Positions 12,164 through 25,220 are shown, counted from the first letter of the stretch. The stretch: 64,000 nt of DNA from Clytia hemisphaerica (GCA_902728285.1 CACVBU010000751.1:62001-126000), one strand, 5' to 3'. Notes: generated by a model from the letters alone, not told the origin. A program made the numbers and translations.

Positions 12164-15100
12164 TTATTGTATTCTTTCAGATACAAAGTGAGTTTCATGC
12201 TGCATTCGAAACTTAACTGATAGGTGTTAAATCTGAAGTTTTGTCGGAAATGGGGGGTCGTAAGTAATCAGCCCACAAAAAAGGTCATTAGCGGCGGAAC
12301 TTCTCATTACCCAAAGTGTAATCGATATCTCATTAAAAACAAATTGACGGAAAACCAGAATAATACCTTTTGTAGCATGATGAGGAAGGTTAGACTCTCT
12401 TTTTGATTTCTAATTTCATTGCTAACTTGCATCTTGAGTTCACGTGTGGTGTTATCTGCGATGTACTTCATATTCACACCCACCAATTTTCCTTTGCCTG
12501 AAATGAATTTGAATTTTCAAAATAATTAATGATGAATATAATTTCAAAATGCAAGACTTATTTCGCAGAATTCATTTCGCGGTTGACATCCACAACTGCA
12601 AGTTTCAATTCTACGTACATTTCTTCTGTTACCCTCAGCATATAAGTCGGAAGAGATTGGTTCGAATAAGGGAAATCTAAATTTTAAACACATAACTTGA
12701 AAGGAAAACAATGGAAGATTCTGATGATACAGTAATTTATGCAATGAATATACCGTTTTTGTCGGTTTGTAAGGGATCAGTGAGACATTGAAATGTTGTG
12801 ATATCTTTCAAATAAACTGTTTCTTGCATCTCCACTTTGTTGCTTGTGGTGAAAATCAAATTCCTGTTAAAAAGAATCCCAAAAGATTCCTACTAAATTC
12901 ATTAAATCACGAGACGTTTCTTTATTAATTTGCTAAAATGAACAGTATCAGTTGTCTTAGTGGTACCAAATTTAAAAGCAGTCGGCGAGGTGATCTTTTT
13001 TTCCAATGTGTTCTTCGAGTATGTTTCTAACGAGTTCTTGTTTTAGAAGTAAGTAAGTAAGTTTAGGCATAAGGATAACACGTAAATCTTCATGTTTCAG
13101 GCAGAGAAGTGTAAAGAGATGGAAAACAGCTTCTTGAAAACAATGGAAATACGGCTCGTCATGTACCAGGTGATGAGAATTTTTCAGGCAACAAAATGGT
13201 GTGAAATTTGTTACTTCACACTGAAAGTTTTGAAAGCAATCTGTTAAAAACGAAAAACGTAATTCCTCTTTTTTTTATGATCATAGCATATAGAAAAGCG
13301 GCAAATTTTCTTTTCTTGTCTTCTTTTCAATAGAAACAATCAAAACACTTTGGCTAATCAGAGAAGCTGTTTTCCTATTCCATTTCATTTCTCTGGTTCA
13401 AGGAAACAAATAATCCGATAAAGATTTTAAAGAAGTCAGAACACATCATTTGTATAAAAAATTGAAGGTCATAACATGTGGTCTCCTGGAATATAAGAAC
13501 ATATATTTCTGATCTCTCCGCCGGCTGCTTCTGCAAATTACCGTAACTCAATGACGTAACTTACAAAAATAGGTTTCTTATTCTTTTTTTTATATTTTAG
13601 GAAAGAGGCGCGTTTCTTATGCTGTCAAAGCAGAAATAGCAAATGAAGTTTGTGCTTGCGCAGCACTGGAGAGGTAGAAAGTTGTTATCTTTTGTTCAAA
13701 AATGTCGTGTAAGCAAGGTGGGGGTTAAACAGTTTCTTTTAAAGAGAAAGACTTTTGAATGGAAACCTGTTAAGTTTTGCCTCCAATTTACAACTGACGA
13801 CATCAGTTTGGTCATTCAAATGAAACTCTGCGCCTAAAATAAAAAGGCAATTTAACATTCTTCATGAAAGATAGTGAGCGCATAATTCTTTCGATGAAGA
13901 AAACAACAATGAGGCCCCGAGTGAGAACCCCAATCTCTTACACGGAAGTCAAGGCTTATAACTTTGAAAGATTCAGACAATATTACTCATCAAATACAAA
14001 ACAGCAAATCTGGAGCAACTTGAATATAAAGTAAACAATTTACCAACCTTTACATAGAATTGGGAGCACATTGTTGAATAATTCACTTTCACTTTTGGAC
14101 ACATTGATACAGTCCGTGCAAACACGTTGAGGATCCACGAAGCTTAATCGCGGTAAGGACACTTTGGCTGTACAACACGAGCCACAAAAAATCTTGCCAC
14201 ATCTTCTGCAATGATGCTAAAATAAAATGAGTATTTCATAGATGGGTCATCGACTGCAGGACCGGATTTGCTTACGCATGGACCTTTGAGGGAATATTTT
14301 AGTCATCTCTTGCAAAATATTTCAAGCTGTCAAAAGTAAAATTTCCCTTATTCTGCTCTAAGAAGCCTGATCCAGCAATTCCCTTTAATGAAAGATTAAG
14401 CCCATCTCCGCGCGTACAAAGCACCCGAGAATGACTTCAACTTGACCTAACTTAAGCGATTATTTAATATCACAAAATAAATCGCTTACCTTTCTGGTCG
14501 TGAAGCTGAAGCGTACACCACATTTGTCACATATCATTTGCTGAAATGGAAGAAATAGAGATTGATCTAAATCTCAAACCAAAAATTGGAACCTATTTGT
14601 CTAGTTTTTCCGCGCTAAAATGGGAATCATTTTCTCTAAATTCTTTTATTTCTCTAAATGTTACATGTCATACTCTGAAAAATATCATACTGGTAATACT
14701 TCCTTGTCTCACAGCTGATCGACCATGAAACCTGAAACTACAGTCATGTGGAGCCTTTTGCCAACCCCCTCCGAAGACTTTTGAGCGCATTATTTCCAAT
14801 CAACTGAATGTGCTGTTAGAGAATATTTTTTCTCTAATCCTCTTTGGTTTGAAGAAGGGCTACAGGACTAAATATACATTCCTCAAATTGTCCGGACAAG
14901 TGATTTCTCAACGATTTTTATCAATAAAAAAGACTTTAAACTGAAACAAATATAGAGGTCTTTCTGCATAAAAATGCTCTGAAATTGCATTCTTAGGTTC
15001 TGTTGCCAAATTCCATGATGGTAGTTTTCTCAGAATATTCTTGATATTTTGCCCAATTTTATCATAAAGTACATGCTTAGAAAAAAAGCAATGTTCTGAG

Positions 15101-17230
15101 CTGAGTTAACACTATATTATAAAATGACAATAGATTATTAATCTTTTATACGATTTTTAATCCAATAATTAGAAGTATATAATGGCATTATGCAATAAAA
15201 ATTATCACATGATAACGTCTGAAAATGATTTTTTTTTCATTTTAAGAAAAGTTTTGATCCAGTGAACAAAAAAAGACAAATTATCTATCAAAATCTAAGT
15301 TTATCACTATATTTCTAATGAAAAAGCTTTGATTCTATAAATCATAGTGTGCAGAGGGGTCCAGCCCCCAGCATTTTTCAGGGGGGCCTAAGGAAAATAG
15401 CCCCCGGCTAAATTCTAGAAACATAGCCCCCACCTTCACAAAGCAAAATGTCAAAGAAATTTTCCATGCAAATTCTCAATAAATTTATTTTTTCCATAGG
15501 GATAAAAGCTTCCCCACAGCATAGATTTTTAACATTACTTTAATCGTAGGAATTTTAGAGACTAATTTTAGCGTATATTAGCGTGCCAGGAAAATTTTTA
15601 TTTTTTTGGATTTATTTTAGCGAATCACGATTTCAAAAAATTCTTCGTGGATAAATTTTAGCGAATACTCGTATTACATTATTGATTGAATTTGTTTTCT
15701 CGCATTTCTTTGTGCACTGAAACCCTTCCTTTTTATAAAAAATGTATCAAGGCAATATAACCAGAAATTTCGGGTGGATAAATTCTAGCGATCTGGCGAT
15801 TCGGCGTGTTTTGGCAAGATTTATTTTAGCGAAAATAGGGAAAACTTGCTAAAACGCTAAAATTAGTCTCGCTAAAATTTCTACGATTAAAGTATTTAAA
15901 ATATCTTCAACCTATCAGCTCTGCCCCCAGTTCTATTACACAACACTCAGCCCCCTAGCAAGCTAGCCCCCAGTATTTTTAAAAAAATACAGCCCCCAAT
16001 TAAGCAAAAATGGTTTAGCCCCCCCCCTAAGCTCAGGGGGGGGTGGGTGCATTCTATGTAAAAAGAGTTGAAACTCGAAAAATTCTTGGCCAAATTATAC
16101 TTCAAAGAGGGTAAATTAAGTCTGGCACACCCGTTAATATTTGATAAAGTGCTACAGTTTAAGTGAAAGCTCAAAGAAACCCTGTTTACGTCTGAAGTTA
16201 CAAGCCGTTCTTAGTATAGCAAAAGACATATAACATCACTATAATATTCAATTCACCAACATAACCTTTAAAAAGTTCCTCAACAATGTTCATAAACAAA
16301 TTTTGCAAATTTAAAGGAAAAGTCCTTAAAAACTATAAATTTACCATCCATAGAATAATTAGAGATTCTACAAGGAAAAAGTATGAGGGCTATGCGAAAC
16401 GGTGGAAGGCATATTGCTACAAAAATAGCATTGTTAAAGTATCAGCCAGGGGGTCAGGGTCCAGGATACCAACCCATGGCCCAAAAACCTGACTTTTTGA
16501 GATTTGAAAGTAGAAGGCACCACCCCCTAATTTAGTATCAATACCAACTTGAACTTGAAAATCCTAATTATTAAAAAAAAGGGGCGGGCCAATCCCCCTA
16601 AATTGGTATCGATACCAACATGGAAAATCCTGATTGTCTGAAAAAGGGTTTTATAGATAAAACAAACTATATTAAATAAAAATCGAATGAAAAAATAAGT
16701 GAACAATTATTTAACTTAAATAATTAATTAATTAAGTATCTAAACTAAAGCTTGAGTATCCTAGAATATTGAAAATGAATTGTTATCTGCCCTTACCATT
16801 AATCATTTCATTGTTTTAGGCATGCCTAGCGTCTTTGTAACATAGCCTAGTACACAATGAATGTTAATATGTACAGACAAAATTTATCATGACTAAACAA
16901 GAAAAATGGAGCATTGGTTCCATTGTTCATGTGATAATGGCTTGGAGAATGCTTTTAGGTAGAACCAAGGTGTAAACGATTTTCCCTTTTTTACTTATAT
17001 TGTGCAAGGTTTCAAGTCTGATACCAACTTTGAATTCAGCAAAAAACAAAAAAAGGGGACCCACAAAACAAAGGTTTTGAGATATTTACATCTGAATCAG
17101 GCTTCCAAATGGGTTCTTCAATTTCAAAAGGAGATCTTTCATCCTCTATGATGTTGATCATTCTTAATCCACTCTTTGTCTTAACGAGCTTCTTTCCATT
17201 TGGAGATGAAACTGTTGGTGATGTGGCCAT
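12164..17230 (-). CDS. ZFYVE21: ZFYVE21: FYVE zinc-finger endosomal protein
   Basis: Seven coding exons: 17090-17230, 14490-14540, 14048-14216, 13767-13833, 12754-12863, 12367-12497 and 12164-12199. All joins are GT-AG and in phase, giving 234 residues, the length I recall for the human protein. The N-terminus has KKLVKTKSGLRM and EEPIWKPD, matching the ZFYVE21 leader. The FYVE finger covers about residues 42-105, with CDKCG, the RKHHCRRCG signature split between exons 2 and 3, then FCGSC and VCTDC. The C-terminal part (about 110-234) matches the PH-like domain and ends HETHFVSERIQ. FYVE fingers bind phosphatidylinositol 3-phosphate on endosomes; human ZFYVE21 is linked to focal-adhesion turnover. 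A 3' splice acceptor lies 44 nt upstream of the ATG, so a 5' UTR exon or trans-spliced leader is likely. Intron 1 (2.5 kb) carries transposon insertions. Confidence 0.93.
15358..16045. mobile_element. C-rich-ended element in ZFYVE21 intron 1
   Basis: Both ends are made of repeated short AGCCCCC/GGGGGGC blocks (15358-15435 and 15915-16045) that can pair with each other. The middle holds another inverted-repeat element (15535-15895), which looks like a later insertion. It is non-coding. The element lies wholly inside intron 1 of ZFYVE21 and should not affect the protein. Confidence 0.5.
15535..15895. mobile_element. MITE with TACTTTAATCGTAG ends
   Basis: The left end TACTTTAATCGTAGGAATTT and the right end (complement of AAATTTCTACGATTAAAGTA) form inverted repeats of about 38 bp, continuing into GAGACTAATTTTAGCG. 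The interior repeats the motif ATTTTAGCGAAT several times. About 360 bp and non-coding; it sits inside the C-rich-ended element. Confidence 0.75.
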
Positions 17231-18301
17231 GTCTAAAGATTTGTATGACAAAGCTCTCTGTGTTGATTTGTAACCTGAATAATAAGTATTTCTTTTGATG
17301 CCTTAAAAGCACCTGAAAATAAAACTCTGAACTGAGCGAAAATTCTCCGAAAAATCTTTTACCAAAACAAACCCAAAATGCAGTTTATTGATTGTTTTTT
17401 GCACCAGCATTGAGGCACTAGCCAGTTTTCAGACTTACTCACACAAGCCTATCATGCCGTCGCAAGCTAGTCATGCTGGTCAATTTAGAATCGCGAAAGT
17501 GCGAAAGTGAAAGTGGCTTGAACTTATTTTGTTGGAAAACTTGGCAGCAAGCCAAGCAACTCTGATCTCTCGAACATTCAAAACTGAAAATTTGAAGGTC
17601 ACGGCAACAAACCAACAAACAGCTAGTAGTAAGTTTTTATTGCGTTTTTATATTAGACTTTGAGAAGACTCAAGCCAGTTTAGTTGCCTTCATTTCCAAT
17701 CCTCTCTTCTTTTTTGCTTTTCTTTTGTCATGCCATTTGCCGTACCGTAGTACCGTACTGCCATACCATCTGACCATCAGCTTGGTAAAATCTGCGTGTT
17801 TCATTTTCAAGAAATGACGCCCAAGTCCAAGTCATCACTGACACAAGTAATCTACAAAAGAAAACCAATAAAAGACAAGATAAAAAATAAAAGCCTTTGG
17901 TGGCCAAAAAATGGTCAAAAATGATTTGTTTTTCAATCTTTGAAATTTGCTATTTTTTAAAATGACAAACTATCAATCCCAGTATAGCCATAACTCTTCA
18001 TATAAAATATACGCATATTTGGACTTCATACCCAATGCTGCACTCAAGCACTTAAGCTAAAGTTCTGCAAAACCAGGACAAAAATCAGTTTTTTAAAGTT
18101 TGCAAAAAAGGCCACATAGAAGATTTTTCAAATTTGGTATGTGAATCGAGGAGTAAAAACGGTTGGCAGACGATATCATCCACCAGGATGGAGTGAAATT
18201 TTTTAATCTGCGGACCTAGAGGGGGTTTGGTTATTATCAGTTAATAGAGTTAGGGTTGGAGCTCGAGAGTCACAATATAAAGGCCAAAGGCCTTTTTAGG
18301 G

Positions 18302-18656
18302 GCATTCCCCGGGGGGGGGGCACTGGGTTTGCGGACTGACGGTATGTGCGGGCCAAAAATTGGCTTTTAAAGTTGCACCCTTACAGTGCAGCAAAAATCA
18401 GTGAAAATCATACCCTTAGAGTGCATTTTCCCCCAAATTTTCGATCCTTTTCGTGCAAAAAATGGTCAAAATTCTAGCATTTTTGGTCAAAATATCTAGA
18501 TTTTTCAAGAATTTTCTGAAATTTCTACCCTTACAGTGCATCTCTAGTTTTTCCGACCCTTACAGTGCATTTTAAACATATTGGAAAAGGTACCCTTAGG
18601 ACCCGCACATACCCGTCGGTCCTTTTGCCCAGCTGCCCCCCCCCCGGGGGGCATTC
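18302..18656. mobile_element. MITE with CCCCGGGG-type ends and CCCTTACAGTGCA repeats
   Basis: The left end has a run of G followed by CACTGGG, then CGGTATGTGCGGG. The right end has CCCGCACATACCCGTCGGTCC, CCCAGCTG and a run of C: clear inverted repeats of about 45 bp. GGGGCATTCC occurs directly outside both ends and is a candidate target-site duplication. The inside repeats ACCCTTACAGTGCA or close variants at least five times. It is non-coding. Confidence 0.65.
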
Positions 18657-20439
18657 CTACCCTGAGACCTAACTTAGGATCCCGTAGCCGTAGGGATCCT
18701 GGGCACCAGTAGGGTTGGGAGCTTTCTTAATAGAGGTCTGTAAATTACAAGCTATAAGTATTTGTGAATGACAGCATTCTGTCATGTCTTGTTGACGCAA
18801 ACGGTTAGGCATTGTGTTTGTAAACCAAAGTTGCTTGCATAAATGCCGGGGTTGGAGACCTATTTTATCGGTACAGGCAAACACTTGAGAAAGTCAGAAA
18901 ATCAGGATAGAAGATAGGAAAGAAGAAAATAGGGGGAAAATAGTAGAGGATGCATCCTGGTGGATGATATTGTTTGTCAACCAGTAAAAACAGGCTATTC
19001 CAAAAAAAATTGAACAGGCGTGTTGACAAACTTCTTTCACTAAACCCCTTGGAAATTTTAGATGATAAACTATCCCCTGGAAAATAGGGGTCAACACCCA
19101 TGGAAAGTGAAATTTTGTGAAAGAGGGTCTGGAAATTACTATTGATGTTAGTTTATGATGAGAGATCCCCTGGAAACCTTTAATAACCCCCTTGGCAGTA
19201 TAGACTTAAACTTGTTTATCAAGATTATAGGATTTGGAGTACGGGCTGATTTTACTTTCATTTTGAGTGGTTTTATTTTCGATTTCAAGCCAACATCTTA
19301 GCAACGGGGTGCTCGTCCATAGTTACAGGGGTTTGTATAAAAAACTGACCATAGAAAATTTTCCAAATGCCCCATTTCGATTAATGCAATGAAAAATAAA
19401 ACTTTTCTATGTTTCACTTTTTTGCACCTATTCTTCAAAATGAAAATATTTAAGATTTTATTCAATGATTTTTTATGGCACTTTGTTGACAGTCTAACTC
19501 TCGCATCAAATTCCCGCTTTCTTCAGTAAATTGAAGATGAGAAAAAACCTAAGCCATGGATCACTGATTGTATGAATATATGAATAATATACTGAATATA
19601 TGAAGAGTGGGATTTTACAGCCGCCCGTTGTTCAAGGCCCTGAAAGGCCACGGATGCCAAAAAGAAGGGCCGTTTGAAATGCAGCAACCTCATTGGTGGA
19701 AATTTGATAAACAGCTGCGAAAGAGCGCTGGGAAGCAATCAGTAGAAGAGACCACTTTTGTTTTGTTGCAGATTTCTATAAATACTTCTCTCAGGGATTA
19801 CTTGTCAATGTACATATGTGTTGTGTCAACTTGTCAGCATTGTATTGTTGTAAAGGGGAAGATAAAAGAGGTACGACTAGCCTAGTTTATAATCCTGATA
19901 GAGGAGTTTAAGTTTAGACTGCTTGGAAAATCTTAAAAATGAACAAAAACGCCTTGGAATCAAGGCGCAGACCCCCCTTGAAAAGTTCGTCAATACCCCT
20001 GTATGGTTTAAAAATGTAGTAGACTCTTAATCTTAGATTTTAAACTTTTCTTATTTTCCTTTTTTTGCAAAAGTTTCAGATATGAAAATAATTTATACGG
20101 ATGTTGATAATTGAATACTATCTACTAAGGATCTGCAGCACTATCCCTAAGCTAGAATCGCTCCGCATACTCTTTGCTTGAGAAAATGATTGTCAGATTA
20201 AAGTTTTTTGAAAAGCCAATTTGTGAGCAAAGCAGTTTTGCTACATTGTGTGCCTTTAACTTCTATCCCAAGCGGAAATTTGCTATATAAATAAATGACA
20301 TCTTTAAAACAGTGATTTTGTCAAAATGACCTTGAACGGTTTTGCTTGAAGCCACGAAACGTTTCTCGATCAGGTAGGTAGGACTGCGAAAAATGGTACG
20401 CTAGAAGTGAACAGCAAAATAGTTGCCAAAAGCCGAAAC

Positions 20440-20510
20440 ATGGACCTAGAATCTGAAGTTGATCAAATTAACGCATCTAAACAAATAAATGAGAGGTTTT
20501 TGCAAGTCAC
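20440..20510 (+). other. Possible first coding exon of an unidentified gene
   Basis: An ATG at 20440 opens 23 codons (beginning MDLESEVDQINASK) and runs into a textbook donor, CAC|GTGAGT, at 20511. A TATA-like TATATAAA lies at about 20283. Against it, at least two short upstream ATG frames precede this ATG, and no downstream exon could be matched. The end phase (2) does not fit the first DCAF4-like exon directly. Confidence 0.2.
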
Positions 20511-21711
20511 GTGAGTGGGAAGAGTGCTCTTTTAGTGAATTAAACTTACCTTGCAAAACCAAGTGGATATTCAATGATAAAGAGGTACAGAGGTAATCAA
20601 ATTTCTCTAATTTGTCAAGAAAACAAATTAAAACTGGCCAAGAACCAGCAAGTCAAAACAAAGATGTTTTGATTTTGACAGGCAATTCAAATAAGAATAT
20701 TTGATTGTTTGACGTTCGATTTTTTAAAGGCACCATTTACATAAGAAGAACTAGAAGGAAAGAAAGAGCTTTGCGCAGGGCAGCAGGTTGTGTGGTGTGT
20801 TTGGGATATTATAAGGCTTACAACCCAGTCTCTTTAGGGTTTTTCAGAGTATCTCTCATTTTGCTAGCAACTTGCAAATTGAGGTGGAGTCTGGAGCGAT
20901 TCACAACCCTTATACAATACGGCTAGTCACCCGCGCAGGAGCTGTCAGAGTTCTGCGAGCGCTCTCCGCTCAATCCTCAAAATTTGGTAGAACTTAACAA
21001 CAGCACATCATTTCAATGGAGGTTATTGGAATGTTTACAAGGTTCTTGACAGAAAATCCTTTGTTTGATTGTCAATGATGACAGTGCCATTAATAATTTC
21101 GTTGGATCTGACAAATTTTTGTTTGTGAACAGTGCACTTTATAGTTTTGATTCTCATTGAAGAATCATATTCCGGTTTTCATGTTATTAGATGAGCTGTT
21201 TTAGAGATTTAGAAATAGCCTGCTGGACAGTACATTTAAAGCTTGCAAAGCGAGAAAAAAATCTAATCAAAGCAAAGTTGTCTCGATACTGGAACGGCTA
21301 GTTTATATAAAAAGCAAAACACACAGATTTTACCAAGCTGCATGACATCCCATTGAAGATTATGAACTCTATGACTTTAAAACAGCGATTTTGGCTAAAT
21401 TATGAATAAGAATCTTTAAAATTACGTAGAATAAAATAACACTTAACTTTTTTTCACTTCTTATCTTTCTTAATTGAGTTGAAAATGGCTGATTTTTCAT
21501 ATCCGTATTTTAAAACTCTCCTAATGTCAAGTTCAGGGGGTCATGCAGTTGGCACCAGACATCATGACGGTCAGTACTGTGGTTGGTCATATTTGTTTTT
21601 TTAGAATTTGCGGTTAGTACCTAGTAAGGGTTGGTGTACTATAAATTTGAACTCAATCAAATAGTAATTTTAGGGTACTAACTACTATGAGAGGTGGTGT
21701 GCTATAATAAT

Positions 21712-22163
21712 ACAATAATAACTGGTTTGGAGGTCAATACGGTAAAATATTGACCGCAGCCGAAGTACAGACCTAGCTTGCGAGGTCTGTGGGCAGGATA
21801 GGGTCAATATTTTACGTATTGACCAAGAAAACAGTTATATTATTATGTTTATTAACTGGTGAACATTCTTTGTGTGTTTCTGTTCAAAAAATGCACTTTC
21901 GTTTTTTCGTTTCTTTTTTACCCAATATTTTCTTTAATTTATTCTGACGTCACTTTCTTATGAGAAGTCATTGCAACGTCAGTTTTTTAAATCATGTTCA
22001 AACTGATGAAACTTTTCTATGAAAATTTTCTATTTTCAAAATCATTGTCAGTTTGACCAAAGCGCTGAAGTGGTCTTTACCGTATTATATTGACCGCTAG
22101 AGAACCAATCAAAATAGCGCATTTTCTTGTATTGACCTTTTACTTCAACCAGTTAATAATTTT
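21712..22163. mobile_element. 450-bp MITE with AATAATAACTGGTT ends
   Basis: The left end reads AATAATAACTGGTTTGGAGG then TCAATACGG. The right end, on the minus strand, reads ATTATTAACTGGTTGAAG then GGTCAATAC. A second inverted pair, TACGGTAAAATATTGACC with GGTCAATATTTTACGTA, lies in the left third around a GC-rich loop. It is non-coding. Confidence 0.65.
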
Positions 22164-23574
22164 TAATAAAATGCTGCTATTATGATGCTAACTGCTGAAA
22201 AAGCTGGTCTTATCCAAATCAATAACCGCTCTATACTATTTAGAGGCTCTCTGAGGTGTTGTTTGTTTTATCTTGTGCAATATTCAATATTTTACTTGTT
22301 CCAAGATTTTACCAATATTTTACAATATTACGGAAAAATCTCGGAACTCATAAAATATTGCTTTATTGCACTCAAAATCATGCAATAAATAGTAGATATT
22401 TTTTTAAAGAAAATGAACAACAATATTTTGCTTCAGTTTTCTTCTATATTGAATGGAACATTATGATTAATAAAACATTTTCCTATATTTTCCAAGGAAA
22501 ATCATGTAGAGAAAATGTCTTTTATTTCCTAAGGAAAATTAGATAAAAAGGACGTTTCTTGTATTTTTCAAAGGAAAAATCCTAAGACAATTATTTTTTT
22601 ATTTTCTGGTTTATGGACATTATGAGGAAAAGTTTTGGACAGGAGGATGGAAAAAAAATTAAAATAAAATTGATGTTTTAAATTCTTTTTATTTCCCTTT
22701 TAAAAATCTGAAATCGGAGGAAATAATAAAATAAGATTTTATGAAATTTCCTAAAGTATAGATTTTTTAGCAAAAGAATAAAGTACAAGATGTTGTTATA
22801 GATTGAGTCTATGGATAAAAAACACTAAAAATAAACTGAACCATAAAAAGGTACACATAAAGACTGATATGTGTATATGTTAGACTGACGAAGGTTCCCA
22901 TTTACGGTTCATTCTTAGGGTTCCCACTTAAGGGTTCCCACTTAGGTTCCCCCATCCTACTTTTTTGGTATGCCTATTTTATATCTAATTATATATAATC
23001 TATATCTTATTCTCTTGAATTTTAACAATCACATAAAGGACTTTAAATAAAAGCGATTAAAAAAGAACGAAAAAAAATGAAGAAAACCCATTGTGTACAC
23101 AAAGACTTATATAATTTAGTTTGTTTTTTTGTGGATAGGAAAATTCCATGGGGAAGTTCCCTGACATTAAAGGAAGGATCAAAGTATCTTTACATTGGCA
23201 AAATAGGGCACAGCTGTGTTAGATCATTTAACCCCTCTCTCTTTCTCTTCTTTTCTTTTTTTTTCCTGTTTAAGTATTCCTTTTTGAAGGTCAAGGTCGG
23301 AGGAGAAAAAGTAAATCAAAGTTTTTGAAATCTCCATTTTTTTATTTTTATTTTTGGCAAAAATAACGTCGGCGGATTTTCAAAGGAAAAAATACATAAG
23401 ATAAATATAATATATTTCAAGAAAATTATCTAAATCAATTTTTCGCTACTTTTAGCAAGCTGATTTTTCGAGAAAGGTTAAAAATTTAGTCACAAGGAAA
23501 GAAAATCTTGCATTGCTAAAATCTACCATAATCAAGAGTATCTTTAAAACTATTATTATGCTAGGAGTAGTTTA

Positions 23575-24618
23575 GCCATCATTGCTGCAAATTCTTTTCA
23601 GTCAACAGACGAAGACCTATGCTAGCGACTGAAGACCTGAATTAATGGTCGAAGACCTTGAATCAAAGGCCGAAGACCTGAATTAACAGCCGAAGACCTG
23701 ATTTAACGGCAGAAGACCTGATTTAGCAAGTCACCGGCCGAATGCCTGATAGATAAGTTAGGGTCAGTTAACTAGCTTGAACCACTCGGCAAGGCAACAG
23801 TTGCAATGGTCCAGTAGTTATTACAGCGGTATCAAAGACAAAAGATGGGTAGTTTGAGACGAGTTATTGGCATTATTATTATCATTATTTTTAGTTTAAA
23901 ATCTTTTAACTGAATTTGTTTCCCATTGAAACATCATATAAAAATCTTGATTGAATTTATAAAAAAGATTTATAACAAATTTCCATAAATTATATCTTTT
24001 GAAAATTCACAAGGTTAAAAAATACATTACTTGAAGTTTCATGCTTATCGCAATCATCAGATGTGTAAAAACATTTAAAAAAAAAACTGTATTATGTACA
24101 GATTTGAAGTGTGGAGAAAATCGTAAAAAATCTTAGAAAATGATTAAAAGCAATTATGACAAATTAATTAGGCGATAAAAATGATTAAAAGCAATTATGA
24201 CAAATTAGGCGATGAAAAACTATAAAACTTTAAAAAGATTCAAGTGTCCAGTGGGACGCTTTTTATGTTTTTCAACAAATGTTTATTAACGTAATGTATT
24301 TTTAACCTTGTGAATTTTCGAAAGATATAATTTATGATTCGCTCTACGAAGTATTGAGCACTATTTTAATGGTTGTCCAACCAAGATGTTATAACAAATT
24401 TCCACAAAGTTATTAGACTGCTGCATCAAGTCTTTGGTTTTCAATTCAGGTATTCGGCCGTTAAAATAGGTCTTTGGCCGTTGCAGCATCAATCACGCAT
24501 TCAAAACGTAAGTCTTCGGCCGCTGGAAAACCATGATTTAAAGTTTTGAAGGTCTTTGGCTGCTAGTGTAGGTCTTCGGCCGTTGACGGAAAATTCTTTT
24601 GCATTGTTGGTAGCCATC
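23575..24618. mobile_element. 1-kb fold-back element with GAAGACCTGA arrays
   Basis: The outer ends are inverted: GTCAACAGACGAAGACCTAT on the left, and the complement of TAGGTCTTCGGCCGTTGAC on the right. Inside each end is an array of 20-25 bp units carrying CGAAGACCTGA (left, 23598-23755) or its complement GGTCTTCGGCCG (right, 24430-24590). A further inverted pair lies deeper (ATATCTTTTGAAAATTCACA at about 23993 with TGTGAATTTTCGAAAGATAT at about 24310). A tandem duplication of about 40 bp sits at 24139-24217. No open frame. The structure matches fold-back transposons. Confidence 0.7.
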
Positions 24619-25220
24619 GGGCAAGAAACATTCAAAGGTTTGAAAGACTTTAAATAGTTTTGGAAATTTGAAAATTAGATATTTAAAAACTGAAAAAGAA
24701 AAAGTGAATGAGTGTTCAATTTTAAAACGTTCTTAAGAATGTTCGAAAAGAAGATCAGAAAAAGGAAAAAAATATGTTTTCATGGCTTTCATTTTAAGGC
24801 TGAAAATTGACCAATTGAAAGATCAATACAGAAAAGGCGGGAATAAGAATTGTTGTATTATAAAAATTGCTAGCGAAAAAGCTTTATGCGAGAATGGGAA
24901 AGTTCGGATTTAAGTGTATCTTAATATAGATTAAAGGGCTGCTTAGCACACTAACAGGTTTCAAATAGTGATCACCTTGAGTGCTGGCCATTCAGGACCT
25001 CTAAAACAGTACAGAATAGGCAAAAGACAACTGCATTTATTACTTTGGTGTACTAAGTGCTAATAGGGGTAATGTCAACCTGTCAAAAGTCAATTGCACT
25101 TACTTTAGAAACCTTGTCTTTCGAACCTGCACTTATTCCAATAATTCGGTTATTCGAAGTGAGACGTTCTGCTTGGATCTGCTTACCCAACTCAAGCAAA
25201 AACACTCTCGTTTATTCGAA

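Noticed and set aside
19607..19885. 92-aa plus-strand frame starting MGFYSRPLFK
   Set aside because: No similarity recognised and no supporting splice or poly(A) context; it lies in a repeat-rich gap.
23575..24618. CRISPR-like array because of regularly spaced GAAGACCTGA repeats
   Set aside because: The units are short, degenerate and inverted at the two ends, and the genome is animal. It is a fold-back transposon structure.
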